Translations under genes and position numbers: made by a program | Part shown: piece by piece, positions 15,982 through 23,539 of the stretch | Numbering within the stretch: position 1 is the stretch's first letter | Layout: every line of letters starts with the position of its first letter | The notes under the pieces: model-generated | The model's input: only the letters and a program-made list of their open reading frames with translations | Database searches by the model: none | Told to the model about the DNA's origin: nothing | Origin: an uncultured Clostridia bacterium | GTDB taxonomy: Bacteria > Bacillota > Clostridia > Lachnospirales > Cellulosilyticaceae | DNA: 64,000 bases | Assembly (NCBI GenBank): GCA_937921505.1 | Contig: CAKZUB010000049.1 | Coordinates: 1-64,000 of the forward strand | Direction of reading: 5' to 3'

Positions 15982-17184
15982 TTAAGACTCCTCTTGATAA
16001 ACTTTTGCTTTAAAACTACCGTCCGTTACGGTAATATCAATAACTTCTTCAGGTCTTATATCACAAATAGATCTAATGATCTGATTATCTTGATTAGTAA
16101 CTAAGCTATACCCTCTTTTTAGCGTTGTAAATGGCGATAATTTTTCTAATTGACCAAGAGCAAGCCCATAGTCATTATAGGCCTTTATTAGTATGCGCTT
16201 ATACTGGGTATTTAATGCTTGTGTTAACAAGTCTACTTCTTGCATCTTATTTTTATAAAACTTATCCTTTCCCTTAAACGCGGGATGACTAGTCAGATAA
16301 CCTAACTTTTCTTTGGAATGCTTTATATTTTGCAGTACCATATAACTTAAAGCATTTGAACGCCGTTTAATCACTTCTTGAAGCTCATGCTTTGAAGGAA
16401 TAACAATTTCTGCAGCTACTGATGGTGTGGCAGCGCGCTTGTCACTTACAAAATCTGATATTGTAAAGTCTATTTCATGACCCACGGCCGATACAATCGG
16501 AATCTTAGAAGCAAAAATAGCACGTGCTACAAGTTCTTCATTAAAGGCCCATAAATCTTCTATAGATCCACCGCCTCTGCCTAGTATGATAACTTCTGCA
16601 AGCTTATCTTGGTTTGCCTGTTCAATAGCTTGGATAATTTCTCTAACAGCCAATTCTCCTTGAACATGTGCCGAGTAAATATAAATAGAAACGCTAGGAT
16701 TTCTTCTTTTAGCTACTTGAATAATATCCTTAATAGCAGCGCCTGTAATGGATGTAATAATACCGACTCTTTCAGGAAATAAAGGTAAATCTTTTTTATA
16801 TTGCGCCTCAAATAAGCCTTCTTTGGCTAACCTTGCTTTAAGCTCTTCAAATCTTTCATACAAAAGACCTTTTCCCTGCTTTTCGATATCATGCACATAA
16901 GCTTGATAAGCTCCTGTTTTCTCATAAATAGTTATTCTTACTCTCGCATAGATTTTCATGCCTTCTATAAGCTTAAAATCAAGTCTTGAAGCGTCTCTTG
17001 CAAACATCACTGCACTAATACTTGCTCTTTCATCTTTGATTGTAAAATAAATATGCCCTGAGTGATGATATTTACAGTTAGATACTTCTCCTGAGAGCCA
17101 TAGATCTCCTAGCATATAATCTTCTTCTATGAGTCTGCTTACATAATTATTAACTTCCGAGACGGAAACTATTTTCCTTTTCAT
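15982..17184 (-). CDS. xseA: exodeoxyribonuclease VII large subunit
   Basis: A 400-residue catalytic subunit that degrades single-stranded DNA from both ends. An N-terminal OB fold (about 1-100; LGDLWLSGEVSNCKYHHSGHIYFTIKD) is followed by the core with VIILGRGGGSIEDLWAFNEE and AVGHEIDFTISDFVSDKRAATPS. A coiled-coil region follows and binds XseB. It starts 2 bp after nusB. Confidence 0.97.
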   Translation of the reverse strand: MKRKIVSVSEVNNYVSRLIEEDYMLGDLWLSGEVSNCKYHHSGHIYFTIKDERASISAVMFARDASRLDFKLIEGMKIYARVRITIYEKTGAYQAYVHDIEKQGKGLLYERFEELKARLAKEGLFEAQYKKDLPLFPERVGIITSITGAAIKDIIQVAKRRNPSVSIYIYSAHVQGELAVREIIQAIEQANQDKLAEVIILGRGGGSIEDLWAFNEELVARAIFASKIPIVSAVGHEIDFTISDFVSDKRAATPSVAAEIVIPSKHELQEVIKRRSNALSYMVLQNIKHSKEKLGYLTSHPAFKGKDKFYKNKMQEVDLLTQALNTQYKRILIKAYNDYGLALGQLEKLSPFTTLKRGYSLVTNQDNQIIRSICDIRPEEVIDITVTDGSFKAKVYQEES

Positions 17185-17186
17185 TG

Positions 17187-17609
17187 CTACCTCTCAATAA
17201 GTTTAATAATATTTCCTAATATACCATTGATAAACTGTGGTGATTTATCTGTGCTGTAGGCTTTGGCAATCTCAAGCGCTTCATTGACAACTACTTTTTG
17301 TGGTACGTCTTCGCGCCACTTAAGCTCATAGGTTGCAAGTCTTAAAATACCCAGATCAACCTTTGCAATTCGGTTTACCGACCAATTTGTCGTACTCTGT
17401 TCAATAAGTGCATCTATTTCACTAAGATGCTCAAGTATCCCATAGTATTCCTCTTTTATAAACTTAATGACAGCTTTATTTGTCCCGTCATCATTTAATT
17501 TTATTTCATTGATTTTTTCACCTATCAAGCGGTCCACATCTTCCTCATTGTGAAAAGTATATTCATAAAGCATCTGCATGATAAGTTCTCTTGCATTACG
17601 TCTAGTCAT
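17187..17609 (-). CDS. nusB: transcription antitermination factor NusB
   Basis: A 140-residue all-helical protein. It starts with TRRNARELIMQMLYEYTF and carries the family signature VVNEALEIAKAYSTDKSPQFINGILGNI. It binds boxA RNA with NusE (S10) to support antitermination on rRNA operons. The SD AGGAGG is well placed. An inverted repeat (17630-17668) lies in the gap from asp23. Confidence 0.97.
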   Translation of the reverse strand: MTRRNARELIMQMLYEYTFHNEEDVDRLIGEKINEIKLNDDGTNKAVIKFIKEEYYGILEHLSEIDALIEQSTTNWSVNRIAKVDLGILRLATYELKWREDVPQKVVVNEALEIAKAYSTDKSPQFINGILGNIIKLIER

Positions 17610-17629
17610 TTTTTCCTCCTAAGTTAAGT

Positions 17630-17668
17630 AAGCTAACCCTAAAGTTTTGTATACGCTCGGGTTAGCTT
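17630..17668. repeat. inverted repeat between asp23 and nusB
   Basis: AAGCTAACCC at 17630-17639 pairs with GGGTTAGCTT at 17659-17668 around a 19-base loop. No T-run follows on the minus strand. It may be an RNA-stability or leader hairpin for nusB. Confidence 0.5.
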
Positions 17669-17684
17669 GTCTGGGTAAATCTCA

Positions 17685-18065
17685 TTAAGCTTCTTTTTCC
17701 TTATCAAACAGTACACCTACAACATGTATATTAACTGAAGCAACATGTAGTCCAGTCATGGTTTCGACTGAATTCTTTACTTTTTCTTGAACTTCTAAAC
17801 ATATTTTTTGAATTTTTACACCATACTTAACCGTTGCCGTAATATCTATAAATACTTCTCCCTCGCCAACTTCTATCTTGACACCCTTCGGGCCCTTTTT
17901 ACGACTAATGGCTTGGACAAAATCATTTTTTGGGTGATGTGTACTTACCATACCTTCTACTTCTAAAGTGGCTATTTCTGCTATTACTGCTATCACATCA
18001 TCTGCAATTTGAACTTGATCCATTTCATAAGTAGTTTCTAATTCTATATTGTTTTGTTCATCCAT
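17685..18065 (-). CDS. Asp23/Gls24 family envelope stress response protein
   Basis: A 126-residue member of the Asp23/Gls24 family (YqhY-like), commonly found beside nusB in Firmicutes. Conserved segments are VIAVIAEIATLEVEGMVS near the N-terminus and the C-terminal VNIHVVGV. No signal peptide. YqhY is linked to control of fatty-acid metabolism (acetyl-CoA carboxylase) in Bacillus; the function here is inferred only from family and position. Confidence 0.92.
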   Translation of the reverse strand: MDEQNNIELETTYEMDQVQIADDVIAVIAEIATLEVEGMVSTHHPKNDFVQAISRKKGPKGVKIEVGEGEVFIDITATVKYGVKIQKICLEVQEKVKNSVETMTGLHVASVNIHVVGVLFDKEKEA

Positions 18066-18147
18066 AATACATACCTCCTACACCATATCTTTATACTTAT
18101 GTTCCTATTATATACAAAAAGCTGAAGTGTTGCAAATTTATTCTTCA

Positions 18148-18177
18148 AAAAGGGCTGACTATCGCAGTCAGCCCTTC
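18148..18177 (-). terminator. terminator of the spoIIIA operon
   Basis: A strong GC-rich hairpin, AAGGGCTGACT with AGTCAGCCCTT, is followed on the minus strand by TTTTTGAAG. It separates spoIIIAH from asp23. Confidence 0.9.
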
Positions 18178-18183
18178 TTACTA

Positions 18184-18939
18184 TTAATTTGTACCATCTT
18201 TTACAATACCCTTTAGAGGGGTAATTTTAATTTTACCTACACTATATCCTGTTTTTCTATTAACGATTTCTTCGATTTGAGCAATATCTGTTTCTGTTAA
18301 ATTATCTTTATTAATCACTACATCCACACTATTATCATCTATTCTTACATAAACTTCTCTAAATCCTTTCGCCCTAAGTAACGCTTCCGCACTGCTTTCT
18401 TTTTCAATGCGCTCTTGGATAGCAAGTAAGTTTTCTGCTGCTTTCGATTTAGCTTCTTTATCAAGGTTTTGATTTGCAACATATTGTGTGAGTTCTTCAA
18501 CTTGAAGGGCTCTGCTTTGTTCTCTTAACATTTTTTCTTCAACAAAGTAACTCACATCCATATTTTTATCAGCTTGGGCAACCTGAATACTTTCTCCAGC
18601 ATTAGCATTTTCAATTAAACTTTCTTTTTTAGTAATAACAGCTTGAATTTTTTGTACTTCTTGGGCATTATCTTGACTCACCATAACAGATGCTTGCTGA
18701 TTATTTTCTGTACTCATAGTTTCTGATAGTTTTTCATCTACATCTGGTGCCAAAGGTTGGATTTCATCGTAACCTTCAAAAAAGTCTTTTTCTTCTAGGA
18801 TGCCCTCGCTCCTATTTGTTTCTTGTACGAGATTAGGTTGTACACCAACCTCTCCATCTTTGGTGTTCAAATAAGCTGCAATAGCAATCATAAAGACAAG
18901 TACTGTAATAATAATTTGATTTCTTTTAAATGTAAACAT
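18184..18939 (-). CDS. spoIIIAH: stage III sporulation protein AH
   Basis: A 251-residue protein with one N-terminal membrane segment (IIITVLVFMIAIAAYL), a long Gln/Glu-rich linker, and a C-terminal ring-building YscJ/FliF-like domain (about 160-245) ending in VNRKTGYSVGKIKITPL. It forms the mother-cell side of the SpoIIIAH-SpoIIQ channel. Last gene of the operon. Confidence 0.95.
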   Translation of the reverse strand: MFTFKRNQIIITVLVFMIAIAAYLNTKDGEVGVQPNLVQETNRSEGILEEKDFFEGYDEIQPLAPDVDEKLSETMSTENNQQASVMVSQDNAQEVQKIQAVITKKESLIENANAGESIQVAQADKNMDVSYFVEEKMLREQSRALQVEELTQYVANQNLDKEAKSKAAENLLAIQERIEKESSAEALLRAKGFREVYVRIDDNSVDVVINKDNLTETDIAQIEEIVNRKTGYSVGKIKITPLKGIVKDGTN

Positions 18940-18951
18940 AATAGATCCCCC

Positions 18952-19512
18952 TTATTTTTGCTTTTTAAATACTGACACTTTATGTACTGGAACCTGTAAT
19001 ACATTAGATACCGACTCTATAATCTGAGTCTTCACCAAGCTACTATCAGCTCCCTCAGCTAATACAAGAACTCCCTCTATTTGAGGTCTATTTTCTTTAA
19101 TGATAAAAGGAGTATTACCGCTTTGAAGAATAATTTTGTTACGCGTATCATTTTTTTCAGTTATCCTGCTGCCTCCCGCTTGATCTTTTTCCTCTTGATG
19201 TTCATAATTTTGTGTTTTTTCTTCTGCCAATACCTTTTCTTCATTAGAAAAGGTTGTAAGCATTACATTAACCTGACCAACCCCCTCCATTTTTTGTAGG
19301 ATATTTGTTAATCTTTTTTCTAGGGCTTCTTCATAGCTTAAAACGTCATTAGAAGTATTTAATATTGGAGCACTTGGAGTTTTATTGTGATGAGGTGTTT
19401 TATTTGTAGGTATATATGTAATTGCTATGCCCAATACCGCTATGACTATAAGTAAATATAAATAGTTCTGCTTTTTAGTTTCTTTTGCCCCTTTTAGAAG
19501 TTTATCCAGCAT
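18952..19512 (-). CDS. spoIIIAG: stage III sporulation protein AG
   Basis: A 186-residue protein with a membrane segment (about 18-36) and a C-terminal ring-building motif domain with VLVLAEGADSSLVKTQIIESV. SpoIIIAG forms a large ring in the channel between mother cell and forespore. It starts 12-15 bp after spoIIIAF. Confidence 0.95.
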   Translation of the reverse strand: MLDKLLKGAKETKKQNYLYLLIVIAVLGIAITYIPTNKTPHHNKTPSAPILNTSNDVLSYEEALEKRLTNILQKMEGVGQVNVMLTTFSNEEKVLAEEKTQNYEHQEEKDQAGGSRITEKNDTRNKIILQSGNTPFIIKENRPQIEGVLVLAEGADSSLVKTQIIESVSNVLQVPVHKVSVFKKQK

Positions 19513-19527
19513 TTCTCTACCTCCTCT

Positions 19528-20109
19528 TTAATTCTTCTGTACTGTAATATATATATTACGACTTGGCACATTATAGAAGTTTTCAAGACAAGTTTTTATT
19601 TTAATTTTTAATTTTTCTGTATCTCCGCTTATACTGTTACTTTTGTCGCCTATCTTAATTTGAGGAAGCGTTATATTTTCTTCTGCATGGCTTTTAACAC
19701 CACCTACAACAAGATCGATCTTCTCCATTTCCAGCTCCCCGCCTTCTCTCCACTTTATCTCAATACTATAAACACTTACATCCATTTCCTTTTCAATAAC
19801 CCCTTTAATATTTGCCGCAAAAGTTTCTTTTAAAAGTGCTTGCTGTTTTTCAACCTCTTCTCCATAACCCTGTATAGCTTCTTCATATCCAAAATCCTCA
19901 CTAAGTCTCATTTGATACTCTCTCACATGTGCATCATAACTCTTTCCTTGTACAGGGATAAATTGAATAATAGGTTTTATAATTGTATAGATAATGATAC
20001 ATCCTAGTACGAGTTTGAGATATTTCTTATAATCTGAATCTGGGAAAATCATTTCAATAACAATAACAAATAACATAATCCATATAAACATTTGCATATA
20101 TTCTTTCAC
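19528..20109 (-). CDS. spoIIIAF: stage III sporulation protein AF
   Basis: Two N-terminal membrane helices (MFIWIMLFVIVIEMIF and LVLGCIIIYTIIKPIIQFI) precede a soluble domain. This is the typical SpoIIIAF layout of about 195-205 residues. I prefer GTG at 20109, since AGGAGG is 6 nt upstream; the ATG at 20115 touches the SD directly. Confidence 0.93.
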   Translation of the reverse strand: MKEYMQMFIWIMLFVIVIEMIFPDSDYKKYLKLVLGCIIIYTIIKPIIQFIPVQGKSYDAHVREYQMRLSEDFGYEEAIQGYGEEVEKQQALLKETFAANIKGVIEKEMDVSVYSIEIKWREGGELEMEKIDLVVGGVKSHAEENITLPQIKIGDKSNSISGDTEKLKIKIKTCLENFYNVPSRNIYITVQKN

Positions 20110-20119
20110 TTTCATCCTC

Positions 20120-21304
20120 CTAGATCATGTTCCCTCCTACGCTGATGCAGATAAGAAGAACAACAATGCATAGTATCGTAACAATACCTACACAACTCAT
20201 AATAAATTCACAGCCTTTAGCAAGCTTTGTGGCAATACGCGCCATTTTTTTATCTCCAATAGGCTCTATAACTGCTGCTGCTACATGATAAACCATGACA
20301 TAAGCTAGTATTTTTATAAGAGGTAAGCTCACAATAATGATAATCCATATGATTACGCCTGCTGAAAAAGCATTTTTAACTAAAAAGGAACAATTAATCA
20401 CAAAATCTACTGCCCCTCCTATAGCATCTCCTATGACTGGAATAAATGTAGTAGAAATATTAAGCGCTGCCTTTTTAACTGTAGTATCTACATAAGGAAG
20501 TGTCGCTTTATAAATGCCTAATATCCCGACACTAATGGCTACAATACCACCAAGTATCCACTTCATACTACGATAAAATAATTGGATCAGCTTATCAATT
20601 TTAAATTCATCACTCATCGTACTCACAACATCTAGGACAACAACTGAGACAATACACGGAAATACAAAGTTTTCGATCACATAAGTACTTAAATGAAGTG
20701 CTCCGATAATAACAGGCGCTATAGAAGCTGCTGATGAAACATAGCCTGATGTGGTCATAAAAGCAAGCAGGCTTGGAATGCACGCAAACATAATTTCTGA
20801 CATCTTATCTATAGCCCCCCGTGCAAGTTCTACCATAATGAAAAAAGATTGAATGACACTGTAGAGAACTACGATATAGCATACAAAAAACGAAACCTTT
20901 GCTGTATTTTTAGTTTTGAAAGAAGAACTTAAAGTTTCAAGTAAATTACATAGTAAAACAATTAGTATAAAACGAACGCCTAACTTGATAAATATGCCTA
21001 CTTCCTCAAATAAAAGAACGCCTATAAAATTCAAGATAGCATGCAATGAAAATTTCTTTTCACCCTTAATCATACCTATCACTTCTTCTTTTAAATTAAA
21101 AGCATGACGATCTGGCATAGACTCTTTTAACTCTTCTTGAAGCTGATTAATTTCTTCCCAATTAAAAAAATTCACCTGGTAATCTATAACCTTCTGTTTT
21201 TGAACTTGTGTGTCTGGAGTATCTTGTCCAAAAACAGGTATTACATAAAATAAAAAGCAGATCCCTATCATCAGTAAGCTATATTTCTTTTTCTTTTGCC
21301 GCAT
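20120..21304 (-). CDS. spoIIIAE: stage III sporulation protein AE
   Basis: A 394-residue polytopic membrane protein with a signal-like N-terminus (LLMIGICFLFYVIPVFG) and about seven further membrane helices. The string STTFIPVIGDAIGGAVDFV is characteristic of the family. It belongs to the SpoIIIA secretion-like channel. Confidence 0.96.
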   Translation of the reverse strand: MRQKKKKYSLLMIGICFLFYVIPVFGQDTPDTQVQKQKVIDYQVNFFNWEEINQLQEELKESMPDRHAFNLKEEVIGMIKGEKKFSLHAILNFIGVLLFEEVGIFIKLGVRFILIVLLCNLLETLSSSFKTKNTAKVSFFVCYIVVLYSVIQSFFIMVELARGAIDKMSEIMFACIPSLLAFMTTSGYVSSAASIAPVIIGALHLSTYVIENFVFPCIVSVVVLDVVSTMSDEFKIDKLIQLFYRSMKWILGGIVAISVGILGIYKATLPYVDTTVKKAALNISTTFIPVIGDAIGGAVDFVINCSFLVKNAFSAGVIIWIIIIVSLPLIKILAYVMVYHVAAAVIEPIGDKKMARIATKLAKGCEFIMSCVGIVTILCIVVLLICISVGGNMI

Positions 21305-21321
21305 TTTTACACCTCATCACT

Positions 21322-21714
21322 TTATAAAAGCTCTGTAATTAATGATACTAATGCAAGAATAACAGGTGAAGATATGACAAAAATCATAACCTTCCCTGCA
21401 AATTGTATTTTTGAACCAATCGCCTCTTCTCCTGCATCTTTACAAAGCTGATAGCCAAATTCCGCTAAATAGGCAATACCTATAATCTTTAGAATAATAT
21501 TTAAGTAACTACTATCCATCTGAACTTTATAAGATAATTCTCGAATTACCCTAAAAACACTGTTTAATTGTTCTAAAATAAAAATCATAAAGATAATGAC
21601 TGTAACTATTCTTAAAATCATCCCAAATAATGCTGAATGCTCACTATACTTACCAATTGCAATAATAAAAATAGTTGCTACAATACCAAAGCTAACCAAT
21701 TTGAGCATTTCCAT
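21322..21714 (-). CDS. spoIIIAD: stage III sporulation protein AD
   Basis: A 130-residue membrane protein with four hydrophobic segments; the conserved part is IIGIAYLAEFGYQLCKDAGEEAIGSKIQFAGKV, quoted here in one word group only to identify the segment at about 75-107. It resembles the export-apparatus components of secretion systems. SD AGGGGGG at 6 nt. Confidence 0.95.
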   Translation of the reverse strand: MEMLKLVSFGIVATIFIIAIGKYSEHSALFGMILRIVTVIIFMIFILEQLNSVFRVIRELSYKVQMDSSYLNIILKIIGIAYLAEFGYQLCKDAGEEAIGSKIQFAGKVMIFVISSPVILALVSLITELL

Positions 21715-21725
21715 GTTAATCCCCC

Positions 21726-21923
21726 CTAAAATGTAAACATGGTTTGAACCACCTCAAACAGTTTCATAATATATTCAATAACGACTAAAAGGGACATCAC
21801 AACACCTACAATCGTAATAGGAAAGATCCATTCTTCCGCTCCTGTTTTTTTTAGTACAGTGTTGATAATAGTGATTCCAAGTCCAAGTCCTGCTAGTTTA
21901 AAGATAATTTCTATATCAAACAT
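21726..21923 (-). CDS. spoIIIAC: stage III sporulation protein AC
   Basis: A small two-helix membrane protein, 65 residues, similar to FliQ-type components. I start it at ATG 21923 (MFDIEIIFKLAGLG), which has AGGAGG 7 nt upstream and matches the family length. The longer frame from 21959 would overlap spoIIIAB and carries 12 extra residues unlike the family. Confidence 0.94.
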   Translation of the reverse strand: MFDIEIIFKLAGLGLGITIINTVLKKTGAEEWIFPITIVGVVMSLLVVIEYIMKLFEVVQTMFTF

Positions 21924-21934
21924 CCTGCATCCTC

Positions 21935-22450
21935 CTATATTAAAAATATACTGATACATGCCCCAATCAGTACGCCTAAATATTTATTAAGTTTCGTATT
22001 CTTTTGATATTTATTTCTAGACAGTGTTAATTCTTGCTCAAGTTTATAAATCAGCATATCTATATTCTTTTTTTGCATATTTTTATCAAGATAACCACAT
22101 GCATTGCTAAATTCATAGAGCAACGTATAGTCTTGTGCATTTAAATGAAAAAATGATTTATTACTGTTTACTGCTTGTTCCCACATCCCATTTAAATCAG
22201 TAGTCTTTTTATCTGATAATGCGCCTGCAAACATTTCAAATACTCTTTTTATTCCTGTACTGCTTAATCTACTTACATAAATGGCAGCTTCTTGTAAAGG
22301 TGTTAATCTATAATCAATTTCTGCTTTTAGAATCTCAAAAGCATAGATAAATTTTTCGAGTTCCCGAAGCCTCCTATTCTCATGCCAATCTATCATAAAG
22401 CCACACATGCTGCAGCTTACAAACAACATCATAATACCTAATAATTTCAT
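21935..22450 (-). CDS. spoIIIAB: stage III sporulation protein AB
   Basis: A 171-residue protein with an N-terminal membrane segment with two cysteines and a C-terminal one (YLGVLIGACISIFLI); the middle is helical, with the family start of RLRELEKFIYAFEILKAEI. It resembles GspF/T2SS-type membrane parts. Between the SpoIIIAA ATPase and AC, the usual place. Confidence 0.94.
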   Translation of the reverse strand: MKLLGIMMLFVSCSMCGFMIDWHENRRLRELEKFIYAFEILKAEIDYRLTPLQEAAIYVSRLSSTGIKRVFEMFAGALSDKKTTDLNGMWEQAVNSNKSFFHLNAQDYTLLYEFSNACGYLDKNMQKKNIDMLIYKLEQELTLSRNKYQKNTKLNKYLGVLIGACISIFLI

Positions 22451-22463
22451 CTTAAGCTCCCCC

Positions 22464-23408
22464 TTACCTTAGCCTTTTAAAGTTATTACGCGCATCTAAA
22501 ATACCCTCAATAGTACAGGGACCACCTCTACTAGATAAAATAATAATTCTTTCAAAAAAAGCTTTTTCTATTAAATCATAAAGCACAGGCTTCTTTTTAC
22601 AATCTTCTAAATCTTTGCCATGCACAGTACTTAAAATAGTAATGCCTGCACTTAACACCTCTTGTAATGCAAGTATATCCTCTTTCTTACCAATCTCATC
22701 TACTGCAATAACGTGTGGCGACATCGCCCTTAAAAGCATGCGCATCCCTTCAACTTTGGGACACCCGTCTAAAACGTCCGTCCTAATACCCACATCATTT
22801 TGGGGTACTCCGTGGTAACAACCAGCTATTTCTGATCTTTCATCTACTAGGCCTACGGTATAAGGCCCATAACCACTAAAGCCATTACTTAAATTTCTTA
22901 TAATATCTCTAAGAAGCGTTGTTTTGCCGCACTTAGGCGGAGATACAATAAGCGTATGATACACCTTGTCCCGACTTAGAATATAAGGCATAAACTCTTT
23001 GCTGCAATTTAAGACTTGATGTGCAATTCTTATGTTGATCGCACTTATGTATTTGAGCGTTTTAATGCTGCTATTTTCTATAACAGCTTTACCCGCAAGA
23101 CCTACTCTATGTCCCCCTTCAATAGTAATATAGCCTTGCCTCATTTCATCTTCTAGTGCATAAAGCGAAAAACCGCTGATATACTTAAGTATGCCTGAAA
23201 TATCTTGTTCACTTACACGGTAGCTACGCTCTACTTGACAAATCCCCTCTTTATTTAATCCGTATTCTTCTCCCTTGATCAGTAAAATAAGAGGCTGATA
23301 AATCCTTAGCCTCATTTCTTGTAAAGCTTCATACTGCGTCTCACTGATATGCCTGATCATTTCTTTAAGCGTATGAGGCATTAGTTTTGTAATACCTTCC
23401 CTATTCAT
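22464..23408 (-). CDS. spoIIIAA: stage III sporulation protein AA, ATPase
   Basis: A 314-residue secretion-type ATPase that opens the spoIIIA operon. Walker A SPPKCGKTTLLRD, Walker B VIAVDEIG and the VDERSEIAGCYHG segment are all visible. It is thought to power the SpoIIIA channel. AAAGGAGG precedes ATG 23408. Sigma-E control is expected for the operon, but I found no convincing promoter at a workable distance. Confidence 0.96.
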   Translation of the reverse strand: MNREGITKLMPHTLKEMIRHISETQYEALQEMRLRIYQPLILLIKGEEYGLNKEGICQVERSYRVSEQDISGILKYISGFSLYALEDEMRQGYITIEGGHRVGLAGKAVIENSSIKTLKYISAINIRIAHQVLNCSKEFMPYILSRDKVYHTLIVSPPKCGKTTLLRDIIRNLSNGFSGYGPYTVGLVDERSEIAGCYHGVPQNDVGIRTDVLDGCPKVEGMRMLLRAMSPHVIAVDEIGKKEDILALQEVLSAGITILSTVHGKDLEDCKKKPVLYDLIEKAFFERIIILSSRGGPCTIEGILDARNNFKRLR

Positions 23409-23479
23409 AGTTGTCCTCCTTTGTATCGTTATCCTAATTCAATATATGCACTACTTTTAGGGACTAGAACTTTGTGTAC

Positions 23480-23530
23480 AAAAAAAGACCTATAAGCCTC
23501 CGAAAAACACACCTTTGGCTTATAGATCTT
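23480..23530 (-). terminator. terminator of the PA14-domain gene
   Basis: On the minus strand AAGATCTATAAGCC-type and GGCTTATAGGTCTT arms form a 14-bp stem with one mismatch, followed by a run of seven T. Confidence 0.88.
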
Positions 23531-23539
23531 ATTTATTTT

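Noticed and set aside
17630..17668. Terminator between asp23 and nusB
   Set aside because: The inverted repeat has a long loop and no T-run; listed only as a repeat.
23420..23448. Sigma-E-like promoter (CATATATT, 13 bp, GATACAAA) for spoIIIAA
   Set aside because: The start of transcription would fall in the SD, leaving no usable leader.
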